In this document: piece by piece, positions 23,604 to 35,649 of the stretch
Position numbering within the stretch: position 1 is the first letter of the stretch
Layout of the letters: each line of letters starts with the position of its first letter
Assembly: GCA_949752745.1 (NCBI GenBank)
Contig: OX457025.1
Location: 48,349,601-48,413,600 of the forward strand
Reading direction: 5' to 3'
DNA from: Protula sp. h YS-2021
Lineage: Eukaryota > Annelida > Polychaeta > Sabellida > Serpulidae
Length of the DNA: 64,000 nt
Translations under genes and position numbers: made by a program
The notes under the pieces: model-generated
Database searches by the model: none
Told to the model about the DNA's origin: nothing
What the model saw: the letters and a program-made list of their open reading frames with translations, nothing else

Positions 23604-24319
23604 CAGTGAAACCCCGGTATTGGGGACAAAAAGTGACTGAATAATTTTGTCCTTAATGGTGTGGTGTCCCTAATTTCGAGGTCCTGTTCTATCTGACAAC
23701 TACAACTAAAATCTTTAGCTATTTTTCTTACACCTTTTCCATCAGTAGTTTTGATTATTTTAACTTTATCAGATAGCGAAAGTTCGTTCCGTTTTCTTTT
23801 CACACCAGCGATATTCTGACTTAACACCTTGTATAACATCTTCACTTAGTATAAATAAAATGTATTACTTGTTCCTTTATACGCATTTTAAAAATTGACA
23901 TGTGCGGAGCACATGTCAATAGGGTTTAGTAGTATAAAACTTCTCTCTTAAGCACACATCTTTTGTAATAAGCCCTATTGTCTTCAGATGCACTGTGTTC
24001 AGTATAATGTACTCAATACCCACAGATAACAATAGCGAAAAAAAATCAAACACTACCGAGTAACAAGATGATAGGGGTTGTTTACATTACGTACAAAATG
24101 TGCACAGCAATTTGACTGTCCACAATAGAGGGGTTGTTTTAAATTGTATAACCGTACTTACGGGATAAAAAGTGTCCCTAATTCTGAATAGAGGGGTGTC
24201 CACAATAGAGGGATGTAGATATAACAGAACTCTATGACGTTCTAAAACAGACTGAAAAATGCTGTCCATAATTCAGGGGTGTCCAAAATAGAGGGGTGTC
24301 CATATCCGAGGTTTTACTA
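23604..24319 (-). mobile_element. Tigger/pogo-type DNA transposon remnant
   Basis: Imperfect terminal inverted repeats: left end CAGTGAAACCCCGG, right end (reverse complement) TAGTAAAACCTCGG. Both are flanked by TA, the target duplication of Tc1/mariner-pogo elements. The interior holds repeated 'ccacaatagaggggtg' phrases and, on the minus strand, the N-terminal DNA-binding part of a pogo-family transposase. The catalytic DDE domain is absent, so the copy is internally deleted and cannot move by itself. Confidence 0.7.
23699..23845 (-). pseudogene. N-terminal HTH fragment of a Tigger/pogo transposase
   Basis: From an ATG at 23845 the frame reads a short leader, then KRKRNELSLSDKVKIIK (from residue 16) and DGKGVRKIAKDFSC. 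This is the typical first helix-turn-helix (psq/CENP-B N-terminal type) of Tigger-like transposases. Homology is lost after about residue 49, where sequence running into the 3' terminal repeat begins. Such proteins are normally several hundred residues, so this is a truncated relic. Confidence 0.65.
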
Positions 24320-24359
24320 TATCTATCCGGTATCAGACCTCAAGGGCAACACTGCTATC

Positions 24360-25060
24360 AAATGTAATCAGACAGGATTTGTGAGAAGATCAGCATTTTT
24401 TTGTTTCTCTTAAGTCTATCAGTTTATTTGGCCAGTTTTTGCCAAACCGATAATAAAAATACTACCTTTCCTTTGTAATAATACAATGTATTAAGTGTCA
24501 GAGCAAAAAGTATAAAGTACTATCGCTCACCTTCAGCAACACTAAAGATAAACCAGGAGAGCAAAACACAAAAAACAAGACAATCGTAGATTCCATGTCC
24601 GCCTGTGCGCCGTATGGTCACAAAGAACAAGGTGCCCTAAGTAAACGACTAAGTCCAAACATTTCAAAAGTCCATTTCAAAAGTCCATAACTTCGAAATT
24701 TTTCGATGAAATCAAAAAATTAAAATGACCTTGCAAAACTACGTTATATATTCTCTCATTCCCCAAGGTATGGTATGCCTGTGATCAACGGCGGGGGATA
24801 TATAAATAGATTCCTGACTGGGGCTTGAATTCACAACCTCTTGCTTGGCAGGTGAAACCGCAAACAACTACTTCGGGAGTTGGAAATATAAATACTGCAT
24901 GTAAAACCGATAAAGGTGGGGGAGGGGGGGGGGAGGGGGCAATGAAAAAATCGCCTTCAGCGGGAGCTTGAATCCAGGACCTCGTAATTATCAGTGCAAA
25001 ACGGCATCCTCCAGTCGCCCCCTCCCTCCCCCGCCCATCTCACCATGAACAGTGCGTAAC
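24360..25060. repeat. Composite of dispersed repeats
   Basis: 24575-24815 matches the element at 2115-2420 ('gccgtatggtcacaa', 'ttgcaaaactacgt', 'gatcaacggcgggggatat'). 24806-24920 matches about 28730-28830 ('ttcctgactggggctt'). No gene; a G-rich run lies at about 24917-24940. Confidence 0.5.
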
Positions 25061-25990
25061 TGAAGTAGATAATTATGCAATGCCGTTTTAACATTTAATG
25101 CTTAGTTTTGACATCAAAAGATATTAAATATATCAATAAATAAATGTAGATCCCATTATTTTATATTTTGCTATCAATAACTGAAGTTTAAGTGGCAAAA
25201 ATTTATTTTTGCGATCAAAAAATCAATTTAAAAAACTTTAAAAATCTTAAAGGAGACGCACATTTATATAAAAATTTAACGAATTGTCAATTAAATTTTG
25301 GAGCTGAAAAACAATTACTGATATCAATAACAACAATACAATTTATAAGTTCAAGAACTGCTTTTTCTTGTCCAACAAAAATTAAAAGATTCTATATACA
25401 GAAGCCAGTCATTATTTCATTTACAGATGTTTGCTTCTGAATTTTATATAAGCAAAATTAACTTATTTTATATAAAAATTTCAAGAATTGCTTCTTTTTT
25501 ATACAGTAAAAAAATTAAAAGAAAGTCCTGTATACAAGGGCCAATCATTTTATTCACGGGTGCGTGTTTCTGAATCTATATAAAAAATACTGATATTTTC
25601 ATATCAAAAATTAATTTGAGATAAAAAAATTTACAGATTTCAAAATATAGTTTAAAACTCACTATTAATATAAAGAAAATTAAATTATTGAGCTCACAAA
25701 TGATATTTCGCTTTCAAATTTTTCATTTTTTCTATCAAGAATTGAACCTTTGATCCCCAAAAATCAATTTTAGACATCACTAAATGATTCTTGATATCAA
25801 TAAATACTTTTTGTTTTCTCTAAATATTTATTGATATCAATAATTATTTTTTGAGATCAAGAATACCAAAGTATAATTACAGATAACAAAAATCAATTCT
25901 TGTTATCAAAACATTTAATGTCAAAAATCATTTGTTAAGATAAAAAATTAATTTTTGATATCAATAATTGGCCAATAAATGTGAAAATGG
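25061..25990. repeat. Copy of the left-end AT-rich repeat
   Basis: Homologous to about 1230-1700 and 3950-4380 ('aagccagtcattatttcat', 'gtttgcttctgaatttta'). No gene seen. Confidence 0.6.
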
Positions 25991-26194
25991 CATTCCACAG
26001 TTAATTTGTATGAGCATTCAGTGTACTTAAAATGACCGGGTTAAGACAAGGGTCAGCGTATTCGGTCTATGCCAGTGAAAAAAAAAACACCTTATTCATG
26101 CAATACACAGTGCGGCTGTTGGCAGACGCGACAGGTTCTTCTAAATGCTTCTGCAGTCTTTCTGGTTCCACTTCTTGATAATAAATGCTTTTTC

Positions 26195-27385
26195 AGTCCC
26201 CCGCCGGGGGACTACAGTTTTCGGGTCTGTCTCCGTCTGTCGACACCTTTTTTGTTAACACACTCAAGCCTACATTTTTCAACCGATTAAGATATTCTGT
26301 ATATCGGTAGTACTGGAGAGAACAAGGATCGGTATTGTAAATGAGCCATGTCGGCCCAAGGACATTGGCCCAGCTGAACGTCAGAAATTTTCACAACCCT
26401 CACACACCGGAATGAGTTTAACACACTCAAGCCTACATTTCTGCATCGATTGACAAGATATCTTAACTATAAGCAGAATTAGAACCAACAAGGCTTGGTA
26501 TTATAAATGAGCCATGTCGGCCCAAGGACTTTGGCCCAGCTGAGTTTCACAAATTTTCCCAATCCTTACTCATTAGAATGAGTTTGTTAACACACTTAAA
26601 CCTACATTTCTCGATCGACTGTTGAAACATTTTACATATAGGAAGTATTGGGACCAACAAAGGTCGGTATTGTAAATGAGCCCTATCGGCTCAAGGACAT
26701 TGGCCCAGCTGAACTTCAGAAATTTTCACAACCCTTACATACTGGAATGAGTTTGTTAACACTCAAGCCTACATTTCTGCATCGATTGATGAGAAATCTT
26801 AACTATAAGTAGAATTGGAACCAACAAGGGTTGGTGCACTGTAAATGAGCCATTTCGGCCCAAGGACATTGACCCAGCTGGGCTTAACCAATTTTCCCAA
26901 TCGCTACTCATTGGAATGAGTTTAACACATTCAAGCCTACATTTTTCAACCGCTTGTTAAGACATTTTATATATGAGTAGTACTGGAACGAACAAGGATC
27001 GGTAATGTAAATGAGTCATGTCGGCCCAAGGACATTGGCCCAGCTGAACTTCACAAATTTTCCCAATCGCTACTCATTGGAATGAGTTTGTTCACACACT
27101 CAAGCCTACATTTCTGGATAGATTGTTGAAATATTTTACATACAGGGAGTATTGGAACTAACAAAGGTCGGTATTGTAAATGAGCTCTATCGGCCCAAGG
27201 ACATTGGCCCAGCTGAACTTCAGAAATTTTCAAAACCCTTACATACTGGAACGAGTTTGTTAACACACTCAAGCCTACATGAATTTAGTTAACAAATCAA
27301 ACATTTCTTAGAATTTTTATCGCGAGATTTTTTTGTTCCTTTAAGCTTTTAAACTCGTTGAATTGCACGCCTGCGGGGGACTTAG
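26195..27385 (-). mobile_element. HINE-like element in reverse orientation, about six core repeats
   Basis: Left boundary is a perfect hairpin, AGTCCCC...GGGGACT (26195-26213), followed by a short CTGT-type remnant. Then come about six direct repeats of roughly 168 bp, each with 'cactcaagcctacattt' and 'cggcccaaggacattggccc'. The right boundary has 'gcgggggactt' (near 27373), inverted relative to the hairpin arm. Matching ends around core repeats fit a complete non-autonomous Helentron-type element. Confidence 0.55.
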
Positions 27386-27414
27386 TCATTCTAAAATTTC
27401 CTGTCCGTCGAGCG

Positions 27415-27725
27415 TTTTTGTGGCGGGGGACATTAATCAGTTTCACTGAGGACTTGTAGACTAGAGAGTGTTCACAAGCCACATGTCACCAAACTTAATA
27501 ATGGTACAAATAAGAAAATTCCAGCTGAGCCACTGTCCTTGGTCGGATATGGCTCATAAACACTAGGGATCTTCATTGGTCCATATACAAGCTATAATTA
27601 AAATATCTAAGCGATTTGCAAAAAATTGTAGGCTAGAGCGTGTTCACAAGGTAAATGTTAACAGACGGACAGACAGACCGATAGCAATAGCCTTCAGTCA
27701 ATATTGGTTGAGGGCTAAAAAGGTC
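27415..27725 (+). repeat. Related element with ACAG/ACGG remnant
   Basis: Begins 'ggcgggggacattaatcag'. Has two diverged copies of 'ttgtaggctagagcgtgtt' and a short 'acagacggacagacagacc' tract. Homologous to about 50290-50520. Confidence 0.45.
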
Positions 27726-27937
27726 CGAAACATTGGCCACATACAACTTCAATATACTGTTTGTAAGTGTTAAATATCAAGTAAGAGCGCATTGTGATAT
27801 TTTTGCATCTATTTATAATGTGATTTTTTAACATTTATCATTTCACATTTGTCATTTCACATCTCTTATGGCGTTAAAAAATGGCAATTTTGCGCTGAAG
27901 AAAAAGTCAAGAATAACCGCACGTTGCACAGCTGAGA

Positions 27938-28726
27938 TATATTCCTTTTTCGAAGGAATAAATTTTATAAGACAGTACCACAGAGCAACGCTAAAATATA
28001 GTAGGCAAAGAAAAGACATAAAAAAGACATTTTCCTTGGACGAACCTGGCCCATTTACAATACTGATCCGTGTTTGTTCCCATAGAAGCTACATTCCAAG
28101 TTTTATTACAATTCCTGCAGTTGTTCTCGAGACATCGTGCTAAACTCATTCGGATGCTGAATAATTTCCAGGATTTGGTAAATTTAAAGTCCATTTGGTT
28201 CATTTTCCTTGGGCCAACCTAATCCATTTAGTATACCGATCCTTGTTAGTGCCCATAGAAGCTATACCCCAAGTTTCAATAAAATCCTTGCAGTTCTTGA
28301 GATATCGTGTTAACAATAGCGTATCAAGAGCTGAAATTTTCTAAGTCCAGCTGGTTCATTTTCCTTGGACAAACCTGGACCATTTACAATATCGATCTGT
28401 GTTTTTTCCCATAGAAGCTACATACCAAGTTTCAAAAATCCTTGCAGCAGTTTTTAGGTTATCGTGTTAACAAGCTCACACAATAGTTAATCAAGAGCTG
28501 AAAATTTCTAAGTCCAGCTGGTCCATTTTCCTTGGACGAACCTGGCCCATTTACAATATCGATCCGTGTTCCCATAGAAGCTACATAACAAGTTTCATTA
28601 AAATCCTTGCAGCAGTTTTTAATCTATCGTGTTAACAAGCTGTTGATAAAAGACCGACAGACCGACCGACCGACCGATAGACCGACACACGGTCAATCGT
28701 ATATATTCCCCCTGTGGGGAATAAAA
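27938..28726 (+). mobile_element. HINE-like element with about 165-bp core repeats and ACCG tract
   Basis: About four direct repeats with 'ttccttggacgaacctgg' and 'cccatagaagctacat' lead to an ACCGACAG-type tract (28650-28685). It ends in a hairpin, 'attccccctgtggggaat' (28705-28722), followed by AAAA. A related 'attcc...ggaata' hairpin stands at the left end near 27938. Confidence 0.55.
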
Positions 28727-28901
28727 TTCCTGACTGGGGCTTCAACCGAACTATTGCTTCGCAGGCGACGGCGCAAACCACTGCTTCTATGGCAGGCAGA
28801 ACTATAACCTATAAAACCAGCAAAGGAAGACAATGGGCTGGGCTTCAACCCACATCTTCGTGGTTTTCAGTCCGACATCTTAATTAACATGTGAGCGGTC
28901 A

Positions 28902-28964
28902 GGCGACTGGTGAAAGGCGACTGGTGAAAGGTGACTGGTGAAAGGCGCCTGGTGAAAGGTCACC
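28902..28964. repeat. Short 14-bp tandem repeat
   Basis: Four to five copies of 'ggcgactggtgaaa' variants. The end ('ggtcaccagg') is self-complementary to part of the unit. Confidence 0.65.
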
Positions 28965-28999
28965 AGGCAGGAGCACATCGTGATTTTTTTTCACAAACT

Positions 29000-29003
29000 G
29001 CAA

Positions 29004-29036
<33 letters not shown>
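29000..29036. repeat. A-rich tract
   Basis: Poly-A interrupted by single G. Lysine-rich frames reading through it are not considered real. Confidence 0.8.
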
Positions 29037-29591
29037 AAGCCTGATGCAGGAGCTGGAGTGGAATTTCTCGATCGGGCCGGATTTGTAGAAAGGAGAGTTT
29101 TTGTGTTTCCCCAAATTTTGTCAATGTTTTGGCCAAATCGCCAAAAAATACAAACTTTACGGAGGACTAACCAGAAACATTCCAGCCAAATCAGGCAATC
29201 GGACAAGAAATGTAGGAAGATTAGCCATTTACAGAATTGTTTACACACCCACGCACCCATCGACAACACACATAATGGACAGCAAACAAGTGATGACTAT
29301 AACCCAGCGACGATAGTCAACTTGGTTAAAAACTACACCATAATCTTTTTCTTTGTTGATTTTATTATTTTCTTACGCAGACTTAAAGAAGAAAGCCATG
29401 AGAATTGTTTCAGGAATTGGGACCAAAGCTGGAAATTACTGGTGGCGGGGTGGGGGGGGGGGTGGGGGGGGGGGGTTGAAGGAGGGGGGAAGGTCGGGTT
29501 GGAGTTGTTCAATGGCGAGATACCTGTGTTGAGCAAGATTGTTTCTTCTGATTTCTTTGCTAAATCTGTTAAACAAGTAAAAAAAAATTAC

Positions 29592-30310
29592 CTGTTGGTG
29601 AGCTCTTCCTAATAACCTTATGCTCTCGATTGCCTGCTGTTAGACGTCAGGTCTCGCTCTGAAAAGTGATTTTTTTTGTCAACATGACAAAACTTGTCTT
29701 TTCTATGACCCTTTCGCAAATTTCTCAAACAAGTTTGAAAGTTATTTTTAATTTGCATATCGTTAAGGGTCAAAACATTTCCAAACTGGGGGTTAATCTT
29801 AGGAGAGAAGCGAAAAGCCGAGTATAACTGGCTGATGTAGCAGAACAAACTCGATTCGTCCTCTTTTCTTTTCTCGCTTCATAATGTTGGATTTATGGTA
29901 GAACTTACGCGAGTGGCCCGTCCTAATGCCACGAAGCTCTCCTTGTAAGCAGCTCGGCGTCTTCTGTAAAAAAATAATATACCAGCTATATTTTGCTAAG
30001 TAAGTCAAATTTATTTAAGCTAAGTTTTTACTTAATTTAATTAAAATTTAATTTAAAATTTAAATTCAAAATCATTAATTAAAGCGTGTGGAAGTTTTAA
30101 TACTGGGCGCCGTACTTAATCAGGTCTATGACTTGGATAGAGGGAGTGCGAATGGTGGTGTGTCGGTGACAAAACAAGGTCCACGAGCCTGTTTGGTTGG
30201 GCCTTAGAACACTCAATTTGTTTTTAAAATTAAAACATTCTTACGTGCTGCTGTCCTCGTCTTCTTGACATGATTCCCTCTTTCTGGGCTCTCCGGCATC
30301 TTCTTGGGCG
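29592..30310 (-). other. Class C micro-exons after the repeat interruption
   Basis: Exons at 29592-29658 (67 nt), 29909-29963 (55 nt, shortest of the class) and 30245-30310 (66 nt). The last has good splice sites and, entered in phase 2, reads QEDAGEPRKRESCQEDEDSS without a stop. It is one of few class C copies that would extend the EDAGQP frame. Introns carry the conserved intronic block in diverged form (29835-29880). Confidence 0.5.
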
Positions 30311-30520
30311 CTGTCAAATAGAAGAGACATGTCCACGTTATTTTGTATTCACGAAAACACATCTATTTTGCAAGTTTTTTTATGAAATTTTAATTTTTAC
30401 GTGATTTAAATCTTTTATTATTGCGTTTTGGTAAGATCTTCAAAAAATTGAAATAAGCTAGTCACGTAAACGGTGGAGGTTGTGTGTTGATTCAACTGAG
30501 CTTCGGGCTAAGGTACGTAC

Positions 30521-30617
30521 GTGTTGATTGGCCTGTCGGAATGTCCTACTCCTCTGCCTGCTGCTTGGCTGCCTATTGGCTGCCCTCTGCTTGGCTGTCC
30601 ACTGCTGTGCTGCCTTT
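30521..30617 (-). other. Class D linker exon D1
   Basis: 97 nt; acceptor 'gtagtgtttcag', donor CAC before GTACGTACC. In the frame that continues EDSQA it reads [14 protein letters not shown] and then meets TAG. Paralogues: 32663-32746, 35124-35207, 36998-37081, 38876-38959 (84 nt each) and 40486-40556 (71 nt). Steps of 13 nt between these lengths break the frame. Confidence 0.5.
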
Positions 30618-30677
30618 CTGAAACACTACTTAAAATGCTTATAATTAATATGATGATAAATGTAAACAAAGCCCAAC

Positions 30678-30754
30678 CTGCGCTGTGTTGTCGTCCGCTT
30701 GGCTGTCCTCCGCTTGACTGTTGCCCGCTTGGCTGTCCTCCGCTTGGCTGTCCT
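30678..30754 (-). CDS. Candidate EDSQA-repeat exon
   Basis: 77 nt. Reading [26 protein letters not shown]; donor CAG before GTTGGG. The upstream segment reads [10 protein letters not shown] in the same frame and is conserved in later copies, so the acceptor could lie further up ('atatcaag' instead of 'gtttgaag'). The lengths of the six paralogous exons that end at the CAG/GTTGG-type donor in this block (30.7-40.7 kb) all equal a multiple of 15 plus 2. Confidence 0.35.
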
Positions 30755-31016
30755 CTTCAAACAAATCAAACTTGATATTTTGTAAAGCCAAAATCTATCC
30801 AATATTAAGTTTACTTCTACTCCAGTGTCTTAAAACAGCTACAAGCACGTTTTAGTTTTTTGGACCACAGTTCCTTAAGTATATTACTTAGAACTAGGTT
30901 TAGAGCGGGGATGCGGACGATCGAGGGTTATCGGGGTTAAACAAGGCTGATTCATCTGATTTATTTTTATTCATAATGCTACATTTTTAATCCAATAACT
31001 GGAAACAGATTCCAAC

Positions 31017-32340
31017 CTGTTGGTGATCCCGTCCTATTGACCCGATGCTTTCATCTTTGCCCGCTGTCCGGCGTCCCAAACTGTCAGACAGTAAAATGAT
31101 ATGTTCTTTAATAAGGAAACTCGGGTGTTTTAGCTCTCTCTTATCAATTTTCCAATTTCTCCCTTAAACTTTACAAGGTCTTGATTAAACTATCATGAGC
31201 AGAAGAATGGAGGTGAAATTTATCAAAATTATATTGCAGGGGGATATCTCAAAATAAGAACAGCTGTGTGATGTCGATGGCAAAACAATGCAGATTTGTT
31301 CTTTCTCTTCTTGCTTCAGAACGCCGTTTTTAGCGATTTGAAAAACTTACCTGCTGATGGACCCCGCCTAATGATGCGATGCCATCTTTGTCGGTTGTCC
31401 GGCATCTTTCGTCCGCTATGAAAAAGTAAACAAACATATGGCCATGGATTATTTGTTCAGTAAAAGAATATCGATTTCATTTCTTCATGTAGGATAAGGA
31501 GGTATAGAAAATTATTGAACTAAGCGTAGGAAAGCATTTCAAAAGGTTACTCTAATCTTTTATCAGTCTTAAGGATGCCAAGTCTAGTTAGGTTGCTTCA
31601 GAAGGCCGATATTTAGAGATTTAAAAAACTTACGTGCTGATGGATCCCGCCTAATGATGCGATGCCATCTTTGTCGGTTGTCCGGCATCTTTTGTCCGCT
31701 ATCAAAAAGCAAACAAAAATATGACTATGTATTATTTGTTCAGTAAAAGAATATCGATTTCATTTCTTCATGTAGGATAAGGAAGTATAGAAAATTATTG
31801 TTCTAGGCATAGGAAAGCATTACAAAAGGTTACTGTAATCTTTTATCAGTCTTAAGGATGCCAAGTCTAGGGGGGGGGGGGGGTTGCTTCAGAACGCCGA
31901 TATTTTGCGCATTAAAAAACTTACGTGCTGATGGACCCCGCCTAATGATGCGATGCCGTCTTTGTCGGTTGTCCGCCATCTTTCGTCCGCTATGAAAAAG
32001 CAAACAAAAATATGACCATGTATTATTTGTTCAGTAAAAGAATATCGATTCCATTTCTTCACGTAGGATAAGGAGGTATAGGCAACTATTGTCATAAGCG
32101 TAGGGAAGCATCTTAAAAGGTTACTGTAATCTTTTATAAATCTTAAGGATGCCACGTTTAGGGGTCACAGCTGGACAAATTACTGGGTACCATTTGCGAA
32201 ACATGGTCAATGTGTGCCATTTCTTATGACCTCATGAGTATTTGCTAAGGAAACTTTAAACGGATTCTTACGCGTTGATTGGATCGTCCTGATGACCTGA
32301 TGCTCTCACATTTGGCGGTTGTCCGGCATCTTCTCGCTAG
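31017..32340 (-). other. Class C micro-exons, first higher-order unit
   Basis: Exons at 31017-31080 (64), 31351-31415 (65), 31634-31698 (65), 31925-31989 (65) and 32272-32340 (69). The three 65-nt exons are tandem duplicates about 290 bp apart. In the 65-nt type the EDAGQP frame ends at a TAG that belongs to the conserved 'catcattaggcgg'; the frame reading RTTDKDGIASLGG stays open. Confidence 0.55.
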
Positions 32341-32662
32341 CTATCACACAAATATATCATGTCCGTGTTAATTCTACCAATTAAAAAGCTACATTTTTAT
32401 ATTTTTATTTTTTTTGTTTTACATTTTTACGTAAATTTAAAGAGGGAAGCGATGAGAATTGTTTCGAGATTGGCATCGTTATGTTTTTGTTCACGAAAAC
32501 ACATCTATTTTGCAAGTTTCTTATCAAATTTTAATTTTACGTGATTTAAATCTTTTATTATTGCGTTTTAAGCAAGATCTTCAAAACTTTGAACTAAAGC
32601 TAGTCGCGAAACGGTGGAGGTTTGTGTGTTGATTCAACTGAGCTTCGGGCTAAGGTACGTAC

Positions 32663-32746
32663 GTGTTGATTGGCCTGCTCCTCTGCCTGCTGCTTGGCTG
32701 CCTATTGGTTGCCCTCTGCTTGGCTGTCCACTACTGTGCTGCCTTT
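32663..32746 (-). other. Class D linker exon D2
   Basis: 84 nt, in-frame TAG in the EDSQA-continuing frame ('ggcaaccaataggcagcc'). Splice sites as in D1. Confidence 0.5.
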
Positions 32747-32806
32747 CTGAAACACTACTTAAAATGCACATAATAAATATGATGATAAATGCAAACAAAA
32801 CCCAAC

Positions 32807-32958
32807 CTGCGCTGTGTTGTCGTCCGCTTGGCTGTCCTCCGCTTGACTGTTGCCCGCTTGACTGTTGCCCGCTTGGCTGTCCTCCGCTTGGCTGTCCTCC
32901 GCTTGACTGTTGCCCGCTTGGCTGTCCTCCGCTTGGCTGTCCTCCGCTTGGCTGTCCT
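32807..32958 (-). CDS. Candidate EDSQA-repeat exon, 152 nt
   Basis: About ten pentapeptide units (EDSQA with three GNSQA), ending DDNTAQ before GTTGGG. All six reading frames are open across it (for example RTAKR on minus and LAVLR on plus), so openness is not evidence of coding. Copy number differs from neighbours, showing ongoing expansion. Confidence 0.35.
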
Positions 32959-33218
32959 CTTCAAACAAATCAAACTTGATATTTTGTAAAGCCAAAATCT
33001 ATCCAATATTAAGTTTATTTCTATTCCAGTGTCTTACAACAGCTGCGAGCACGTTTTAGTTTTTTGGACACAGTTCCTTAAGTATATTGCTTAGGACTAG
33101 GCTTAGAGCGGGGATGCAGACGATATAGGGTTATCGGGTTAAACAAGGCTGATTCATCTGATTTATTTTTATTCATAATGCTACATTTTTAATCCAATAA
33201 CTGAAAACAGATTCCAAC

Positions 33219-34809
33219 CTGTTGGTGATCCCGTCCTATTGACCTGATGCTTTCATCTTTGCCCGCTGTCCGGCGTCCCAAGCTGTCAAACAGTAAAATG
33301 ATATGCTAAATAAGTTAACTCGGTGTTTTAGCTCTCTCCTCAATTTCCAAGATTCTAACATAAATTTTATAAGGTCTTAATTAAGCTATCATGAGCAGAA
33401 GAATGGAGGTGAAATTTATCAAAATTATATTGCAGGGGGATATCTCAAAATAAGAACAGCTGTGTGATGTCGATGGCAAAACAATGCAGATTTGTTCTTT
33501 CTCTTCTTGCTTCAGAACGCCGTTTTTAGCGATTTAAAAAACTACCTGCTGATGGACCCCGCCTAATGATGCGATGCCATCTTTGTCGGTTGTCCGGCAT
33601 CTTTCGTCCGCTATGAAAAAGTAAACAAACATATGGCCATGTATTATTTGTTTAATAAAAGAATATCGATTTCATTTCTTCCTGTAGGGTAAGGAGGTAT
33701 AAAAAATTATTGTTCTAAACGTAGGAAAGCATTTCAAAAGGTTACTGTAATCTTTTATCAGTCTTAAGGATGCCAAGTCTACAGGGTTGCTTCAGAACGC
33801 CGATTTATAGTGATTAAAAAAACTTACGTGCTGATGGACCCCGCCTAATGATCCGCTGCCATCTTTGTCGGTTGTCCGGCATCTTTTGTCCGCTATGAAA
33901 AAGCAAACAAAAATATGACCATGTGTTATTTGTTCAGTAAAAGAATATCGATTTCATTTCTTCATGTAGGATAAGGAGGTATAGAAAATTATTGTTCTAA
34001 ACGTAGGAAAGCATTTCAAAAGATTACTGTAATCTTTTATCAGTCTTAATGATGCCAAGTGTAGGGGTCTGCTTTAGAACGCCGAATTTTAGCGACTTAA
34101 ACTTACGTGCTGATGGATCCCGCCCAATGATGCGATGCCATCTTTGTCGGTTGTCCGGCATCTTTCCTCCGCTATCAAAAAGCAAACAAAAATATGACCA
34201 GTTATTATTTGTTCAATAAAATATCGATTTCATTTCTTCATGTAGGATAAGGAGGTATAGAAAATTATTGTCATAAGCGTAGGAAAGCATTTCAAAAGGT
34301 TACTGTAATCTTTTATCATTCTTAAGCATGCCACGTCCAGGGGGGGGGGAAGTTGCTTCAAAACGCCAATTTTTAGCGATTTAAAAAACTTACGTGCTGA
34401 TGGATCCCGCCTAATGATGCAATGCCATCTTTGTCGGTTGTCCGGCATCTTTCGTCCGCTATGAAAAAGCAAACAAAAATATGACCATGTATTATTTGTT
34501 CAGTAAAAGAATATCGATGCCATTTCTTCACGTAGGATAAGGAGGTATAGGCAACTATTGTCATAAGCGTAGGGAAGCATTTTAAATGGTTACTGTAATC
34601 TTTTATAAATCTTAAGGATGACAAGTTTAGGGGTCACAGCTGGACAAATTACTGGGTACCATTTGCGAAACATGGTCAATGTGTGCCATTTCTTATGACC
34701 TCATGAGTATTTGCTAAGGAAACTTTAAACGGATTCTTACGCGTTGATTGGATCGTCCTGATGACCTGATGCTCTCACATTTGGCGGTTGTCCGGCATCT
34801 TCTCGCTAG
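33219..34809 (-). other. Class C micro-exons, second higher-order unit
   Basis: Exons at 33219-33282 (64), 33546-33610 (65, donor GTAGTT instead of GTAAGT), 33828-33892, 34107-34171 and 34394-34458 (65 each), and 34741-34809 (69). This unit has four 65-nt copies, the most in the array. Confidence 0.55.
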
Positions 34810-35123
34810 CTATCACACAAATATATCATGTCCATGTTAATTCTACCAATTATAAAGCTACATTTTTATATTTTTATTTTTTTGTTTTACATTTTTACGT
34901 AAATTTAAAGAGGGAAGCGATGAGAATTGTTTCGAGATTGGCAGCGTTATGTTTTTGTTCACGAAAACACATCTATTTTGCAAGTTTCTTATCAAATTTT
35001 AATTTTTATGTGCTTTAAATCTTTTATTATTGCGTTTTAGGCAAGATCTTCAAAACTTTGAACTAAAGCTAGTCGCGAAACGGTGGAGGTTGATTCAACT
35101 GAGCTTCGGGCTAAGGTACGTAC

Positions 35124-35389
35124 GTGTTGATTGGCCTGCTCCTCTGCCTGCTGCTTGGCTGCCTATTGGTTGCCCTCTGCTTGGCTGTCCACTGCTGTGC
35201 TGCCTTTCTGAAACACTACTTAAAATGCACATAATAAATATGATGATAAATGCAAACAAAACCCAACCTGCGCTGTGTTGTCGTCCGCTTGGCTGTCCTC
35301 CGCTTGACTGTTGCCCGCTTGGCTGTCCTCCGCTTGGCTGTCCTCCGCTTGACTGTTGCCCGCTTGGCTGTCCTCCGCTTGGCTGTCCT
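35124..35389 (-). CDS. D linker exon (35124-35207) and EDSQA exon (35268-35389)
   Basis: The EDSQA exon is 122 nt (eight units, two of them GNSQA). It ends phase 0 at CAG before GTTGGG; the linker then starts AAAGGC in phase 0, so the frame continues [14 protein letters not shown] and stops at TAG. If translated, this pair would end a protein. Confidence 0.35.
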
Positions 35390-35649
35390 CTTCAAACAAA
35401 TCAAACTTGATATTTTGTAAAGCCAAAATCTATCCAATATTAAGTTTACTTCTATTCCAGTGTCTTACAACAGCTGCGAGCACGTTTTAGTTTTTTGGAC
35501 ACAGTTCCTTAAGTATATTACTTAGGACTAGGTTTAGAGCGGGGATGCAGACGATTGAGGGTTATCGGGTTAAACAAGGCTGATTCATCCGATTTATTTT
35601 TATTCATAATGCTACATTTTTAATCCAATAACTGAAAACTGATTCCAAC

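Noticed and set aside
28980..29612. 210-codon plus-strand frame
   Set aside because: Runs through a poly-A (Lys) tract and a poly-G (Gly) tract; the middle has no recognisable family.
31351..34458. CRISPR-like array (regularly spaced similar 65-nt segments)
   Set aside because: Intervening sequence is also repeated, spacing is about 280 bp, repeats are imperfect, and splice signals flank each. The DNA is eukaryotic.
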